DNA of 37,073 nt, from assembly GCA_021773815.1 (NCBI GenBank), contig JAJFJS010000117.1, forward strand, positions 1-37,073, read 5' to 3'. Shown one piece after another: positions 1-7,465 of the stretch. The notes below the pieces were generated by a model. The model did no database searches. It had not been told where the DNA came from and worked only from the letters and a program-made list of their open reading frames with translations. The translations under genes were made by a program, and so were the position numbers. Every line of letters begins with the position of its first letter. The first letter of the stretch is position 1. Source of the DNA: Gammaproteobacteria bacterium (lineage in GTDB: Bacteria; Pseudomonadota; Gammaproteobacteria; Steroidobacterales; GCA-2729495).

Positions 1-372
1 GAAGGACCGAAGGGCGGGCCCGGCATGCGCGAGATGCTGAGTCCGACGAGCGCGATCATGGGCAAGGGGCTCGGTGACAAGGTGGCGCTGATCACCGACG
101 GTCGATTCTCCGGCGGCAGCCATGGCTTCGTCGTCGGTCACGTCACGCCCGAGGCCGCCGTCGGCGGACCGATCGCTCTGATCGAGGACGGTGACCGGAT
201 CACGATCGATGCGGAGACGCGTGTGATCGACGTCGATCTTTCGGCCGACGAACTCGCGCGCCGCCGGGCGGCCTGGCAGGCGCCTGTGAAGAATGAGAAG
301 TCCGGTACGCTGCGCAAGTACGCCGCGCTGGTCAGCTCCGCTTCGGAAGGCGCCGTGACGACCAAATTCTGA
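1..372 (+). CDS. ilvD: Dihydroxy-acid dehydratase, C-terminal fragment
   Basis: This is the last 123 codons of a gene cut by the left edge of the window. IlvD is the Fe-S dehydratase that makes 2-keto acids from dihydroxy acids in valine, isoleucine and leucine synthesis. The visible part has the family's C-terminal signature: GPGMREML, then [22 protein letters not shown], here read as the stretch around residues 20-50 of the fragment, and a LIEDGD/TID segment before the end. The reading frame is open from base 1, so the start lies outside. It precedes the lysine-pathway gene on the same strand but is separated from it by a promoter and terminator, so the two are probably not one transcript. 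Call is from motif recognition; the alternative 6-phosphogluconate dehydratase (Edd) is less likely in a branched-chain context. Confidence 0.93.
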   Translation, partial: EGPKGGPGMREMLSPTSAIMGKGLGDKVALITDGRFSGGSHGFVVGHVTPEAAVGGPIALIEDGDRITIDAETRVIDVDLSADELARRRAAWQAPVKNEKSGTLRKYAALVSSASEGAVTTKF

Positions 373-394
373 GTAAGACGGTCGCCATGTGATC

Positions 395-423
395 TTGACT
401 TGACGGCCGGCATTCGGTCTACT
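395..423 (+). promoter_or_regulatory. Probable sigma-70 promoter of the lysine fusion gene
   Basis: TTGACT at 395-400 (5 of 6 to consensus) and TCTACT at 418-423 (4 of 6) are separated by exactly 17 bases. The expected transcription start is at about 430-431, directly at an ATG that opens a short frame. The promoter lies upstream of an intrinsic terminator that stands before the structural gene, which is the layout of a transcription attenuator. Confidence 0.55.
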
Positions 424-430
424 CTCGCGC

Positions 431-520
431 ATGTGTCATTCTCCGCAGCACAAAGGCGAAAGCATGAAGCGCAAGACGGACAGCGTCGGGCGAGGTGCTG
501 CGGGTGTGAGTGACTGTTAG
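431..520 (+). CDS. Candidate attenuator leader peptide (Lys-containing, 29 aa)
   Basis: A short frame runs from ATG 431 to TAG 518-520. An in-frame internal ATG at 464 (giving 18 residues, beginning MKRKTD) has an AAAGG at 452-456 seven bases upstream, so initiation may be at either ATG. Lysine codons are residues 8, 13 and 15 of the long form. A ribosome stalled there would leave bases 500-504 (GCGGG) free to pair with the 5' arm of the downstream terminator (GCCCGC, 548-553); a ribosome reaching the stop would cover 500-504 and let the terminator form. The gene controlled makes lysine, which fits. The lysine content is modest, so this is an inference, not a certain leader. Confidence 0.4.
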   Translation: MCHSPQHKGESMKRKTDSVGRGAAGVSDC

Positions 521-544
521 CCGACAGCACACCTGAAACAACCG

Positions 545-580
545 AAAGCCCGCGACGGTCGGACCGAAGCGGGCTTTTTT
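545..580 (+). terminator. Intrinsic terminator / attenuator stem before the lysine gene
   Basis: AAAGCCCGC (545-553) pairs with GCGGGCTTT (569-577); an inner CGGT/ACCG stem (556-559, 563-566) closes the loop, and the stem ends in six T residues (575-580). A competing pairing of GCGGG (500-504) with GCCCGC (548-553) would act as antiterminator. TCCGCAGC (442-449) can also pair with GCTGCGGG (497-504), which would favour termination when the leader is not translated. It could instead be only the end of the ilvD transcript, but the promoter at 395-423 lies upstream of it. Confidence 0.75.
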
Positions 581-622
581 GTGTCGGGCCGCCATCACGG
601 CGCAATCGGGTCGAAAATCAGC

Positions 623-3253
623 ATGATGAAAACCATACACGAAGGGACTTTTCCGCCGGTTACGGCGACGGGCGACGACGGTCACCGCTGGCTCGTCATG
701 AAGTTCGGCGGCACGAGCGTTGCCTCGGCCGAACGATGGGCGACGATCCGTGACCTGGTCTGCGAGCGACAGGCAGCAGGGTATCGGCCGGTGGTCGTGC
801 ATTCGGCGCTCGCGACGGTGTCGAATCGTTTGCAGACGGCGCTCGATGCGGCGGTTGCCGGCGATTTTCGCCAGCCTTATGACGACATCGTCGCGGCGCA
901 TGCGCGGTTGGCATCCGAACTCGGGCTCGATGCCACGGAACTGCTGGGCGACGATCTCGGCGATCTGGAGCAGATGCTGGCCGGCATTCGCCTGATCCGG
1001 GAGGTCAGCCCGCGCATCCAGGTCAAGGTCATGGCGCTCGGCGAATTGATGGCGACGAAGCTCGGCGCTGCCTACCTGCGTTCCCAGGGCATCCCGGTCG
1101 CGTGGACCGATGCCCGCGACGTGCTGCAGAGTGTCGACGTGCCGCAGGAACGCGAGCGCTCGCGATACCTGTCGGCATCCTGCGCTTTCGATGCCGATCC
1201 CGATATCCGCGCGCGCTTCGCGGCCACCGACGAGGTGATCCTGACGCAGGGATTCATTGCGCGGAACCCGCACGGGGAGAGTGTGCTGCTCGGCCGCGGC
1301 GGGTCGGATACGTCTGCGGCGTATATCGCGGCGAAGCTCGGTGCCGCCGGCCTCGAAATCTGGACGGACGTACCCGGGATGTTCAGCGCGAATCCGCGCA
1401 CCGTGAGCGGGGCGCGGTTGCTCAAGGTGCTGAGCTACGAAGAAGCGCAGGAAATCGCGTCGACCGGCGGCTCGGTGCTGCATCCGCGATGCATTCGGCC
1501 GGTGCGGATGCACGGCATCCCGCTGCGGGTGCGTTGCACGTCGCAGCCGGAGCTGGATGGGACGTTGATCAGCGATTATCCGGGCGGCGATGCGCCCGCG
1601 GTCAAGGCGATTTCGAGTCGCAAGGGCATCTCGGTCGTGTCGATGGAAACGGTCGGTATGTGGCGTGAGGTCGGGTTCCTGACCGAGGCGTTCCGCTGTT
1701 TCAGCGACATGGGCCTGTCGATCGACCTCGTGTCCACGGCGGAGAGCAATGTAACCGTGACGCTGGATACGGGGCTGGAGGCCATTGACAGCGGCACGCT
1801 GGCCCGCCTGCGCCAATCGCTGGAACGGATGTGTCGGGTCCGGATCATCGAGAATGCCGAGGTCGTCAGCCTCGTCGGCCAGAAGATTCGGGCGATGCTG
1901 CACGAGATCGGGCCGGCACTCGCTGTTTTTGCCGAACAGCGGATTCACCTGGTCAGCCAGGCGGCCAGCGACCTGAACCTGAGTTTTGTCGTTGACGAAG
2001 GGCAGGCGCATCGGTTGATCAAGCAGCTGCACGGCGACCTCGTGCGGCCGGCGGCCTTCGACACCGTGTTCGGGCCGACCTGGACCGAACTGCAGGCCGC
2101 GGATGCGCCGGCGCCGGTCGTCGTTGATCCGTGGTGGGTCCGCAAGCGCGACCAATTGCTGCAAATCGCCGGCGAAGAGCGGTCATCCTATGTCTACGAT
2201 CTCGATTCGGTGCGCGGCGCCTGCGAGCGGCTGCGCGCGATGGAGAATATCGACCGGGTGTTCTATGCGATCAAGGCCAACAGCCATCCCGATGTGCTGC
2301 ACACGGTCGAGGCCTCGGGCATCAATTTCGAATGCGTATCGCCGGGGGAGGTTGCGCGTGTCCTGACGCTGTTCCCCGAAGTGGACCGGCAGCGCATCTT
2401 GTTCACGCCGAATTTTGCGCCGCGCGCCGAATACGAACAGGCGCTGGTGCAGGGGATCTGGGTCACACTCGACAACCTGCATCCGCTGAAGGAATGGGGC
2501 GAGATATTCCGCGGTCACGAGGTCTTCCTGCGGCTCGATACCGGCCAGGGCAGGGGGCATCACGAACATGTGCGCACGGCCGGCGTGCACTCGAAGTTCG
2601 GCATCCCGCTGTTTGAACTCGATGAGGTTCGCGAATTGGCGGCACGCCACGGCGTGCGGATCGTCGGTCTGCACGCGCATACCGGCAGCGGTATTCTGCA
2701 GGCCGATAACTGGCGGGACGTGGCCGCGCGGTTGGTCGAAGTGGCGCAGTCATTCCCGGACGTTGCCCGGCTCGACCTCGGCGGTGGGCTGGGTGTGCCC
2801 GAAAAACCCGGCCAGGACGTGCTGGATATCGCGGCGCTGAATGCCAGCGTCGCCGAGTTGAAGGCCGAGTACCCGCAGTACGAATTGTGGCTGGAGCCGG
2901 GACGCTACATCGTGGCCCAGGCCGGCGTTCTGTTGACCGCGGTAACGCAGATCAAGGGCAAGACCGGCGTCCAGTATGTCGGCGTCAGCACGGGTATGAA
3001 CTCGCTGATCCGGCCCGCGTTGTACGGGGCCTACCACGAGATCGCGAACCTGACGCGTCTCGGTGCGGTGCCGGACCAGGTCGTCAATGTTGTCGGGCCC
3101 ATCTGCGAGACCGGCGACAAGCTCGGTACCGACCGGTTGTTGCCGACGTGCAGCGAGGGCGATGTCCTGCTGGTCGCCAATGCCGGCGCCTACGGTCATG
3201 TCATGAGTTCCAACTACAACCTCCGCGAACCCGCCCGGGAGGTGACGATTTAG
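623..3253 (+). CDS. Bifunctional aspartate kinase / diaminopimelate decarboxylase
   Basis: A single 876-residue chain carries the first and last enzymes of lysine synthesis. The N-terminal half is a monofunctional-type aspartate kinase: KFGGTSVAS near residue 27, LGRGGSDTSA for the nucleotide site, followed by ACT-type regulatory segments around residues 310-460, so feedback inhibition is likely. The C-terminal half, from about residue 500, is a PLP decarboxylase of the LysA/alanine-racemase fold: FYAIKANSHP with the Schiff-base lysine, GLHAHTGSG, DLGGGLGVPE, LEPGRY and PICETGD with the partner-active-site cysteine. The frame extends to GTG 581, but that codon abuts the terminator T-tract and has no Shine-Dalgarno; I chose ATG 623 (ATG 626 is equally possible). 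The same fusion is known from Xanthomonadales. Located behind an apparent Lys attenuator. Confidence 0.95.
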   Translation: MMKTIHEGTFPPVTATGDDGHRWLVMKFGGTSVASAERWATIRDLVCERQAAGYRPVVVHSALATVSNRLQTALDAAVAGDFRQPYDDIVAAHARLASELGLDATELLGDDLGDLEQMLAGIRLIREVSPRIQVKVMALGELMATKLGAAYLRSQGIPVAWTDARDVLQSVDVPQERERSRYLSASCAFDADPDIRARFAATDEVILTQGFIARNPHGESVLLGRGGSDTSAAYIAAKLGAAGLEIWTDVPGMFSANPRTVSGARLLKVLSYEEAQEIASTGGSVLHPRCIRPVRMHGIPLRVRCTSQPELDGTLISDYPGGDAPAVKAISSRKGISVVSMETVGMWREVGFLTEAFRCFSDMGLSIDLVSTAESNVTVTLDTGLEAIDSGTLARLRQSLERMCRVRIIENAEVVSLVGQKIRAMLHEIGPALAVFAEQRIHLVSQAASDLNLSFVVDEGQAHRLIKQLHGDLVRPAAFDTVFGPTWTELQAADAPAPVVVDPWWVRKRDQLLQIAGEERSSYVYDLDSVRGACERLRAMENIDRVFYAIKANSHPDVLHTVEASGINFECVSPGEVARVLTLFPEVDRQRILFTPNFAPRAEYEQALVQGIWVTLDNLHPLKEWGEIFRGHEVFLRLDTGQGRGHHEHVRTAGVHSKFGIPLFELDEVRELAARHGVRIVGLHAHTGSGILQADNWRDVAARLVEVAQSFPDVARLDLGGGLGVPEKPGQDVLDIAALNASVAELKAEYPQYELWLEPGRYIVAQAGVLLTAVTQIKGKTGVQYVGVSTGMNSLIRPALYGAYHEIANLTRLGAVPDQVVNVVGPICETGDKLGTDRLLPTCSEGDVLLVANAGAYGHVMSSNYNLREPAREVTI

Positions 3254-3322
3254 AGCCGGCTGACGGCGCTCGGCCGGGCGACCGGCGCGGGTGCCGGATT
3301 ACCCGACCGGTATGCGGCCGGG

Positions 3323-3351
3323 GCGTCCCGGCGGGCCGAGCGTCCCGGCGG
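3323..3351. repeat. Short direct repeat, 12 bp x 2
   Basis: GCGTCCCGGCGG occurs at 3323-3334 and again at 3340-3351, in the 228-base GC-rich gap between the lysine gene and the RRM gene. No function is apparent; the rest of the gap holds the RRM promoter and leader. Confidence 0.6.
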
Positions 3352-3364
3352 AGGGGCGGCCGGG

Positions 3365-3393
3365 TTATGTTGCGCCCCGGAACAATGTATAAT
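3365..3393 (+). promoter_or_regulatory. Probable promoter of the RRM gene
   Basis: A perfect TATAAT stands at 3388-3393, with a weak TTATGT 17 bases upstream (3365-3370). The -10 is followed by CCGGGCGCC, a GC-rich discriminator also seen at other promoters in the window. It would give an 80-base untranslated leader before the strong AGGAGGT ribosome site at 3471-3477, a length typical of cold-shock-type RRM genes. Confidence 0.55.
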
Positions 3394-3481
3394 CCGGGCG
3401 CCTTTCATATCACGTCTATCGAGTCTGCCGGCATTCCGCCTACATCCTCTTTAGCGGTTATTAAACCTTCAGGAGGTCATC

Positions 3482-3805
3482 ATGGGCAGAAAACTTTATG
3501 TCGGAAACTTGCCGTACTCGGCAACTCAGGAATCATTGCAGGAGACGTTCAGCCAGTGTGGCACCGTCGATTCCGTCAACGTGATCACGGATCGCGACAC
3601 GGGGCAGAGCAAGGGTTTCGGCTTCGTAGAAATGTCGAGCGACAGCGAGGCACAGAAGGCGATTCAGGAACTCAACGGCACGAGCATCGACGGCCGCGAA
3701 ATCAAGGTCAATGAAGCCAAGCCGAAAGCACCGCGCGATAGCCGCGGCGGCGGCGGTGGCGGCGGCGGTGGTGGCGGCGGCTACGGTCGCGGCAACCGCT
3801 GGTAG
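3482..3805 (+). CDS. Small glycine-rich RRM RNA-binding protein
   Basis: The 107-residue protein is one RNA-recognition motif followed by a glycine tail. RNP2 is LYVGNL (residues 5-10) and RNP1 is KGFGFVEM (44-51), with the aromatic residues that stack on RNA. After residue 80 comes a basic linker (KPKAPRDSRGG), an uninterrupted run of glycines coded by GGC/GGT triplets (about 3744-3780), and a YGRGNRW end. Such proteins in proteobacteria and cyanobacteria are often cold-induced RNA chaperones; that role is inferred. The start has a near-perfect AGGAGGT four bases before the ATG. It is a single-gene unit, ending at a bidirectional hairpin it shares with the convergent his operon. The codon-repetitive glycine tract may vary in length between strains. 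Confidence 0.93.
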   Translation: MGRKLYVGNLPYSATQESLQETFSQCGTVDSVNVITDRDTGQSKGFGFVEMSSDSEAQKAIQELNGTSIDGREIKVNEAKPKAPRDSRGGGGGGGGGGGGYGRGNRW

Positions 3806-3871
3806 CGTTCCCGGTTTTGCGGCGGGCGGATGGATTTCCGGTCGCCGCTGATCCGGAACCCGATGCCTGAA

Positions 3872-3898
3872 AGAAGCCCGGCCTTGTGCCGGGCTTCT
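3872..3898. terminator. Bidirectional terminator hairpin
   Basis: AGAAGCCCGGC (3872-3882) and GCCGGGCTTCT (3888-3898) form a perfect 11-bp stem with a five-base loop CTTGT. It lies between the converging RRM gene and the end of the his operon. Trailing T residues are few (TTT on the minus strand), so efficiency is uncertain. Confidence 0.75.
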
Positions 3899-3964
3899 GC
3901 TTTCTGCAGCCGTTCCGGCCGCGGTTGATTCGACACGCGATCGTGGTGCGCGCGCATCCGGCGC

Positions 3965-4261
3965 TCAGTCGTGGCGTGCCTCGAGTTCGCGGACAACATC
4001 GGCGAGCGACAGGTCATGGTGATGGAGCATCACGAGCAGGTGGTAGACAAGGTCGGAGGCCTCGAGCAGGATCTCTTCCTTCTGACCCTGAACGCTCGCG
4101 AGCGCCAATTCGACACCTTCCTCGCCGACCTTCTGGGCGATGCGCGAGGTGCCCGCGGCAAACAGCCGGGCCGTGTAGCTCTCGTCGGCACGCGCACCCC
4201 GTCGTGACGCGATCACCGTCTCCAGCGTCAGCAGGAATTCGATATCTTTCTTGTTACTCAT
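3965..4261 (-). CDS. hisE: Phosphoribosyl-ATP pyrophosphatase
   Basis: HisE hydrolyses phosphoribosyl-ATP to phosphoribosyl-AMP, the second step of histidine synthesis. The 98-residue protein is the stand-alone form: an all-helical MazG-like fold with [13 protein letters not shown] (around residues 43-55) and the [13 protein letters not shown] helix, which supply the metal-binding acidic residues. Its ATG overlaps the hisF stop by four bases (ATGA), so it is the last gene of the operon. In many relatives HisE is fused behind HisI, or hisI lies between hisF and hisE. Neither is the case here. Confidence 0.96.
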   Translation of the reverse strand: MSNKKDIEFLLTLETVIASRRGARADESYTARLFAAGTSRIAQKVGEEGVELALASVQGQKEEILLEASDLVYHLLVMLHHHDLSLADVVRELEARHD

Positions 4262-5025
4262 AGTCGTACCTCAACGGACTGCTCGCGCAGGAAAATCTTC
4301 AACTCCCGGATATTAATCGCGGCGCTGTGAAACACGGTGGCGGCGAGGCCGCCGTCCACGTGCGCTGATCTGAATACATCGGCGAAATGCTGCATCGTCC
4401 CCGCACCGCCGGATGCGATCAACGGGACCTGGCATCGAGCACGGACCTGCCGCAATTGTTCGAGATCGTAGCCCTCGCGAACGCCGTCCTGATTCATGCA
4501 ATTGAGGACGATTTCTCCGGCGCCGCGGTCCTGTACCTCGGCGACCCAGTCGAGCGTGAAGCGCCCGCTGTGGCTCGTTTTGTCCGGATCGCCGGTATTC
4601 TGGTACACGCGCCAGGTACCCGCATCCGCATGGCTGTCGATACCGATGACGACACACTGCGAACCGAAGCGCTTCGCCAGCACGTCGATCAGGCCGGGCT
4701 CGGCCAGCGCCGGTGTATTGATCGAGATCTTGTCGGCGCCGAAATTCAGCACTTCCTCGGCATCGGCAACGCTGCGAATGCCGCCGGCCACCGAAAACGG
4801 AATGTTGAGTACTTCGGCGACGCGGTTTATCCATCGGCGGTCGACGGACCGGCCGTCGGGGCTCGCGGTGATATCGTAAAACACGAGTTCGTCGGCGCCT
4901 TCTTCGACATAGCGCGTGGCCAGTTCCATGATGCCGCCCATGACCCGGTGGTCGCGGAAACGGACTCCCTTGACGACCTGGCCGTCACGCACGTCGAGGC
5001 ACGGGATTATGCGTCGCGCGAGAAT
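4258..5025 (-). CDS. hisF: Imidazole glycerol phosphate synthase cyclase subunit, ATT start
   Basis: HisF is the TIM-barrel subunit that joins PRFAR with ammonia delivered by HisH. It gives imidazole glycerol phosphate and AICAR. The protein reads [15 protein letters not shown] at its N-terminus, then [16 protein letters not shown] and SGGAG phosphate-binding motifs, 255 residues in all. The frame has no ATG, GTG or TTG for about 125 codons upstream of this point. The next in-frame GTG lies after the catalytic aspartate (CLD, residue 11 in standard numbering). An ATT at 5025-5023 is preceded eight bases away by AGAGGAG and puts that aspartate exactly at residue 11. I therefore take ATT as the start; it overlaps the hisA 3' end by 19 bases. 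Confidence 0.93.
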   Translation of the reverse strand: MLARRIIPCLDVRDGQVVKGVRFRDHRVMGGIMELATRYVEEGADELVFYDITASPDGRSVDRRWINRVAEVLNIPFSVAGGIRSVADAEEVLNFGADKISINTPALAEPGLIDVLAKRFGSQCVVIGIDSHADAGTWRVYQNTGDPDKTSHSGRFTLDWVAEVQDRGAGEIVLNCMNQDGVREGYDLEQLRQVRARCQVPLIASGGAGTMQHFADVFRSAHVDGGLAATVFHSAAINIRELKIFLREQSVEVRL

Positions 5026-5765
5026 TGCTCGATCTCCTCTAGTGTCAGCCGCCCGTCCAGCAGGGCCTTGCCGGTCACGACGCGTGAGATGCCGGTACGC
5101 TCCAGCGCCCGGAGATCCGCCAGACCGCCGACGCCACCCGAGGCGATGAATGCGGCTTGCGGATAACGTGTGGCGCAGGTTTCGTAAAGCGGCAGATTCG
5201 GTCCCTGCAGCGTGCCGTCCCTGGCGATATCGGTGCACAGGAATTCGGTGGCGCCGCAGGCCAGGTAGTGATCGACGAGTGGCCACAGCGGCTGACCGGT
5301 GCCGGTCTGCCAGCCGCGCGTCAGCAGTTCGGGTTCGCCGTCCGCGCCGAGGCGGATATCGACGGCGAGAATAACCCGGTCGGGGCCGATTTCCGTGAGC
5401 CATCCGGAGACCACGTCGCGCGCCTCGATTGCGACCGAACCGATGACGGCGCGGGTGACGCCGGCGTCCAGCAGCGAGCGAAGGCGGGCGAGATCGCGAA
5501 TACCGCCGCCGGCCTGTACTTCGATGCCGATGCGAGCCAGTGATTCGATGATCGGCAGGTTCGTCGGCTCACCGGTGCGGGCGCCATCGAGATCGACAAC
5601 ATGTAGTCGCAGAGCGCCGCTGTCTGCATATCGTTGCGCCAGTTCGACCGGGTCCTGTGCGTATTGCGTGACCTGGTCGAAGTCGCCCTGGTAGAGGCGC
5701 ACGACCGCGCCGCCGAGTAGATCGATGGCGGGGATGACTTCGAGTCGATTGCGTAGCGGGTTCAT
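5007..5765 (-). CDS. hisA: Phosphoribosylformimino-5-aminoimidazole carboxamide ribotide isomerase
   Basis: HisA performs the Amadori rearrangement of ProFAR to PRFAR. The 252-residue TIM barrel is of normal length. It shows the first catalytic aspartate in IPAIDLLGG (residues 11-19), the half-barrel repeats VQAGGGIRD and IASGGVGG that bind the two phosphates, and the second acidic centre in [14 protein letters not shown]. Its ATG overlaps the hisH stop (ATGA). Its last codons overlap the start of hisF, and its own sequence (GAGGAGATC) supplies the hisF ribosome site. Translation of hisF is therefore probably coupled to hisA. Confidence 0.97.
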   Translation of the reverse strand: MNPLRNRLEVIPAIDLLGGAVVRLYQGDFDQVTQYAQDPVELAQRYADSGALRLHVVDLDGARTGEPTNLPIIESLARIGIEVQAGGGIRDLARLRSLLDAGVTRAVIGSVAIEARDVVSGWLTEIGPDRVILAVDIRLGADGEPELLTRGWQTGTGQPLWPLVDHYLACGATEFLCTDIARDGTLQGPNLPLYETCATRYPQAAFIASGGVGGLADLRALERTGISRVVTGKALLDGRLTLEEIEQFSRDA

Positions 5766-6367
5766 GGTGACCTCGCGAGGAAATTTTGCAGCAGCCGGGC
5801 GCCGGCAATCCCCGAGCGCTCCGGGTGAAATTGCGTCGCGGAGAAGTTGGCCCGCTCGGCGATCGCCGTAAACGGCGCGCCGTAATCGGCCGTGGCCAAC
5901 GTATCGTCCGTGACGCCCACGGCGTAGCTGTGCACGAAATAGAAATGTGCGCCGTCCGCGATGCCGGTCAGCAGGTCCGAATCCCGCGACCGGAACACGC
6001 GGTTCCAGCCCATGTGCGGCACCGGTCGGTCGGGCGCAGCGTCAAAACGTCGCGCGGTGCCCGGGAAGATGCCTAGGCAGGCCGTGTCGTCTTCTTCGGA
6101 GGCCTCAAACAGCAGTTGCAGGCCCAGGCAGATACCCAGAAACGGTTGGCGCAGACCCGCTATCAGTTCGAGCAGGCCGGCCTCGCCGAGCCGGCGCATC
6201 GAATCGGCGGCCGCGCCGACGCCGGGCAGGATCACGTGACTGGCGGTCCGAATCACGTCCGGCGCCACCGTTAGTTCAGCGGCGATGCCGAGGCGCGCCA
6301 GCGCAAAACGCAGCGACGCGATATTCGCGCCGCCGCCGTCGATGATCGCGACCGTCGGGGTACTCAT
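5762..6367 (-). CDS. hisH: Imidazole glycerol phosphate synthase glutaminase subunit
   Basis: HisH is the class I glutamine amidotransferase that makes ammonia for HisF. The 201-residue protein has the nucleophile elbow GICLGLQLLF with Cys80 and the oxyanion strand LPGVGA near residue 48. The downstream FHPERSG supplies the catalytic His and Glu. It lies nine bases after hisB and overlaps hisA by four bases. All catalytic residues are present. Confidence 0.97.
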   Translation of the reverse strand: MSTPTVAIIDGGGANIASLRFALARLGIAAELTVAPDVIRTASHVILPGVGAAADSMRRLGEAGLLELIAGLRQPFLGICLGLQLLFEASEEDDTACLGIFPGTARRFDAAPDRPVPHMGWNRVFRSRDSDLLTGIADGAHFYFVHSYAVGVTDDTLATADYGAPFTAIAERANFSATQFHPERSGIAGARLLQNFLARSP

Positions 6368-6376
6368 GGCGGCGTC

Positions 6377-7462
6377 CTACAGCGTGCCCTTCGTGCTCGG
6401 CAGTTCGGTGCCGACGCGCGTCTTGGCCTGACGCAGTGCGCGCCCGGTTGCCTTGAAGCAGGCCTCGACGATGTGGTGCGTGTTGTCGCCGTCGACGGTG
6501 ATGTGCAGTGCGGCCCCGAGGCTGTCGGACAGCGAACGGAAAAAGTGCACGACCATCTCGGTCGGCAGCCCGCCGACCGCATCGCGCGGAAATTGTCCGT
6601 CGAACCGGAACACGGCGCGCCCGGCCAGGTCGAGGGCAACCTGTGCCCGGGCCTCGTCCATCGGCAGCGTAAACCCGTAACGCCCGATGCCGCGCTTGTC
6701 GCCCAGCGCCTCGTTGAAGGCTTTGCCCAGCGCCAGCGCAACGTCTTCGACCGTATGGTGCTCGTCGACCTCCAGGTCGCCGTCACATGACAGCGTCAGC
6801 GCGAAGCCGCCGTGTTTGGCAATCTGCTCGAGCATGTGGTCGAAAAAGCCGATGCCGGTACGGATCTCGATCGGCCCTTCCACGTCCAGGTCGATCGCGA
6901 CGCGGATATCGGTTTCCTTCGTCGTGCGCGTCACCGTCGCGCGCCGGGGCCGGTCGCAGATCTCGTGAGCAATCTGCGACCAGGTCAGGCCACCGTTGCG
7001 GGCATTCTTGTCGGCGAGCCGGAAACCGCGCAGGCCGATGTTGCCGGCAAACTCAAGATCCGAATCGCGATCGCCGGCCACGAAGCTCGCGTCGCGGTCG
7101 ATGGGCGTGCGGCGCATGAAGTCGCCGATATGACCGGGCAGGGGTTTACGGCAGCCGCAGCCGTCGGCGGCGAAATGCGGACAGATGAAGACCTCGCGAA
7201 ACACGATGCCCTGTGACGCGAACAATTCAAGCACGAAGTCCTGACAGGTGCGGAAGTCGTCGGCCGGGAAGCTGTCGGTGCCGAGTCCGTCCTGGTTGGA
7301 GATCATGACGAATTCGTAGCCCGCGTCTTTAATCTGCAACAGCGCGGGAATGACGCCGGGTAACAGGCTGACCTTGTCGAGACGGTCCACCTGCTCGTCC
7401 AGCGGCTCCCAGATCAGGGTGCCGTCGCGGTCCAGGAATGCAATCTTCAGTGATTCGGTCAT
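6377..7462 (-). CDS. hisB: Bifunctional histidinol-phosphatase / imidazoleglycerol-phosphate dehydratase
   Basis: The 361-residue protein carries two activities, as in enteric and xanthomonad HisB. The N-terminal 165 residues are a HAD phosphatase: FLDRDGTLIWEP (residues 9-20) with both aspartates, MISNQDG, and a zinc-binding CPHFAADGCGC loop. The C-terminal half is the manganese dehydratase with GIGFFDHMLEQIAKHG and DEHHTVEDVALALG, and a second HH pair near the end (DNTHHIVEA). It catalyses the sixth and eighth steps of the pathway. It is three bases after hisC. Confidence 0.97.
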   Translation of the reverse strand: MTESLKIAFLDRDGTLIWEPLDEQVDRLDKVSLLPGVIPALLQIKDAGYEFVMISNQDGLGTDSFPADDFRTCQDFVLELFASQGIVFREVFICPHFAADGCGCRKPLPGHIGDFMRRTPIDRDASFVAGDRDSDLEFAGNIGLRGFRLADKNARNGGLTWSQIAHEICDRPRRATVTRTTKETDIRVAIDLDVEGPIEIRTGIGFFDHMLEQIAKHGGFALTLSCDGDLEVDEHHTVEDVALALGKAFNEALGDKRGIGRYGFTLPMDEARAQVALDLAGRAVFRFDGQFPRDAVGGLPTEMVVHFFRSLSDSLGAALHITVDGDNTHHIVEACFKATGRALRQAKTRVGTELPSTKGTL

Positions 7463-7465
7463 CGC

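Noticed and set aside
431-580. Lysine (L-box) riboswitch before the fusion gene
   Set aside because: The region is far too short (about 150 bases) and lacks the conserved five-way junction sequences.
581-622. GTG 581 as start of the fusion gene
   Set aside because: It directly follows the terminator T-run and has no ribosome site; the conserved kinase start lies further down, so ATG 623/626 is preferred.
419-2164. Long minus-strand open frame (581 codons) antisense to the lysine fusion gene
   Set aside because: Composition is Arg/His-rich antisense noise of a GC-rich gene, with no recognisable domain; the plus-strand product is certain.
3744-3780. GGC/GGT tract as a tandem-repeat element or CRISPR-like array
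   Set aside because: It is simply the in-frame glycine tail of the RRM protein.
5026-5403. N-terminal extension of hisF within the hisA gene
   Set aside because: The 126 extra codons are Arg-rich out-of-frame hisA sequence with no start codon near the real N-terminus.
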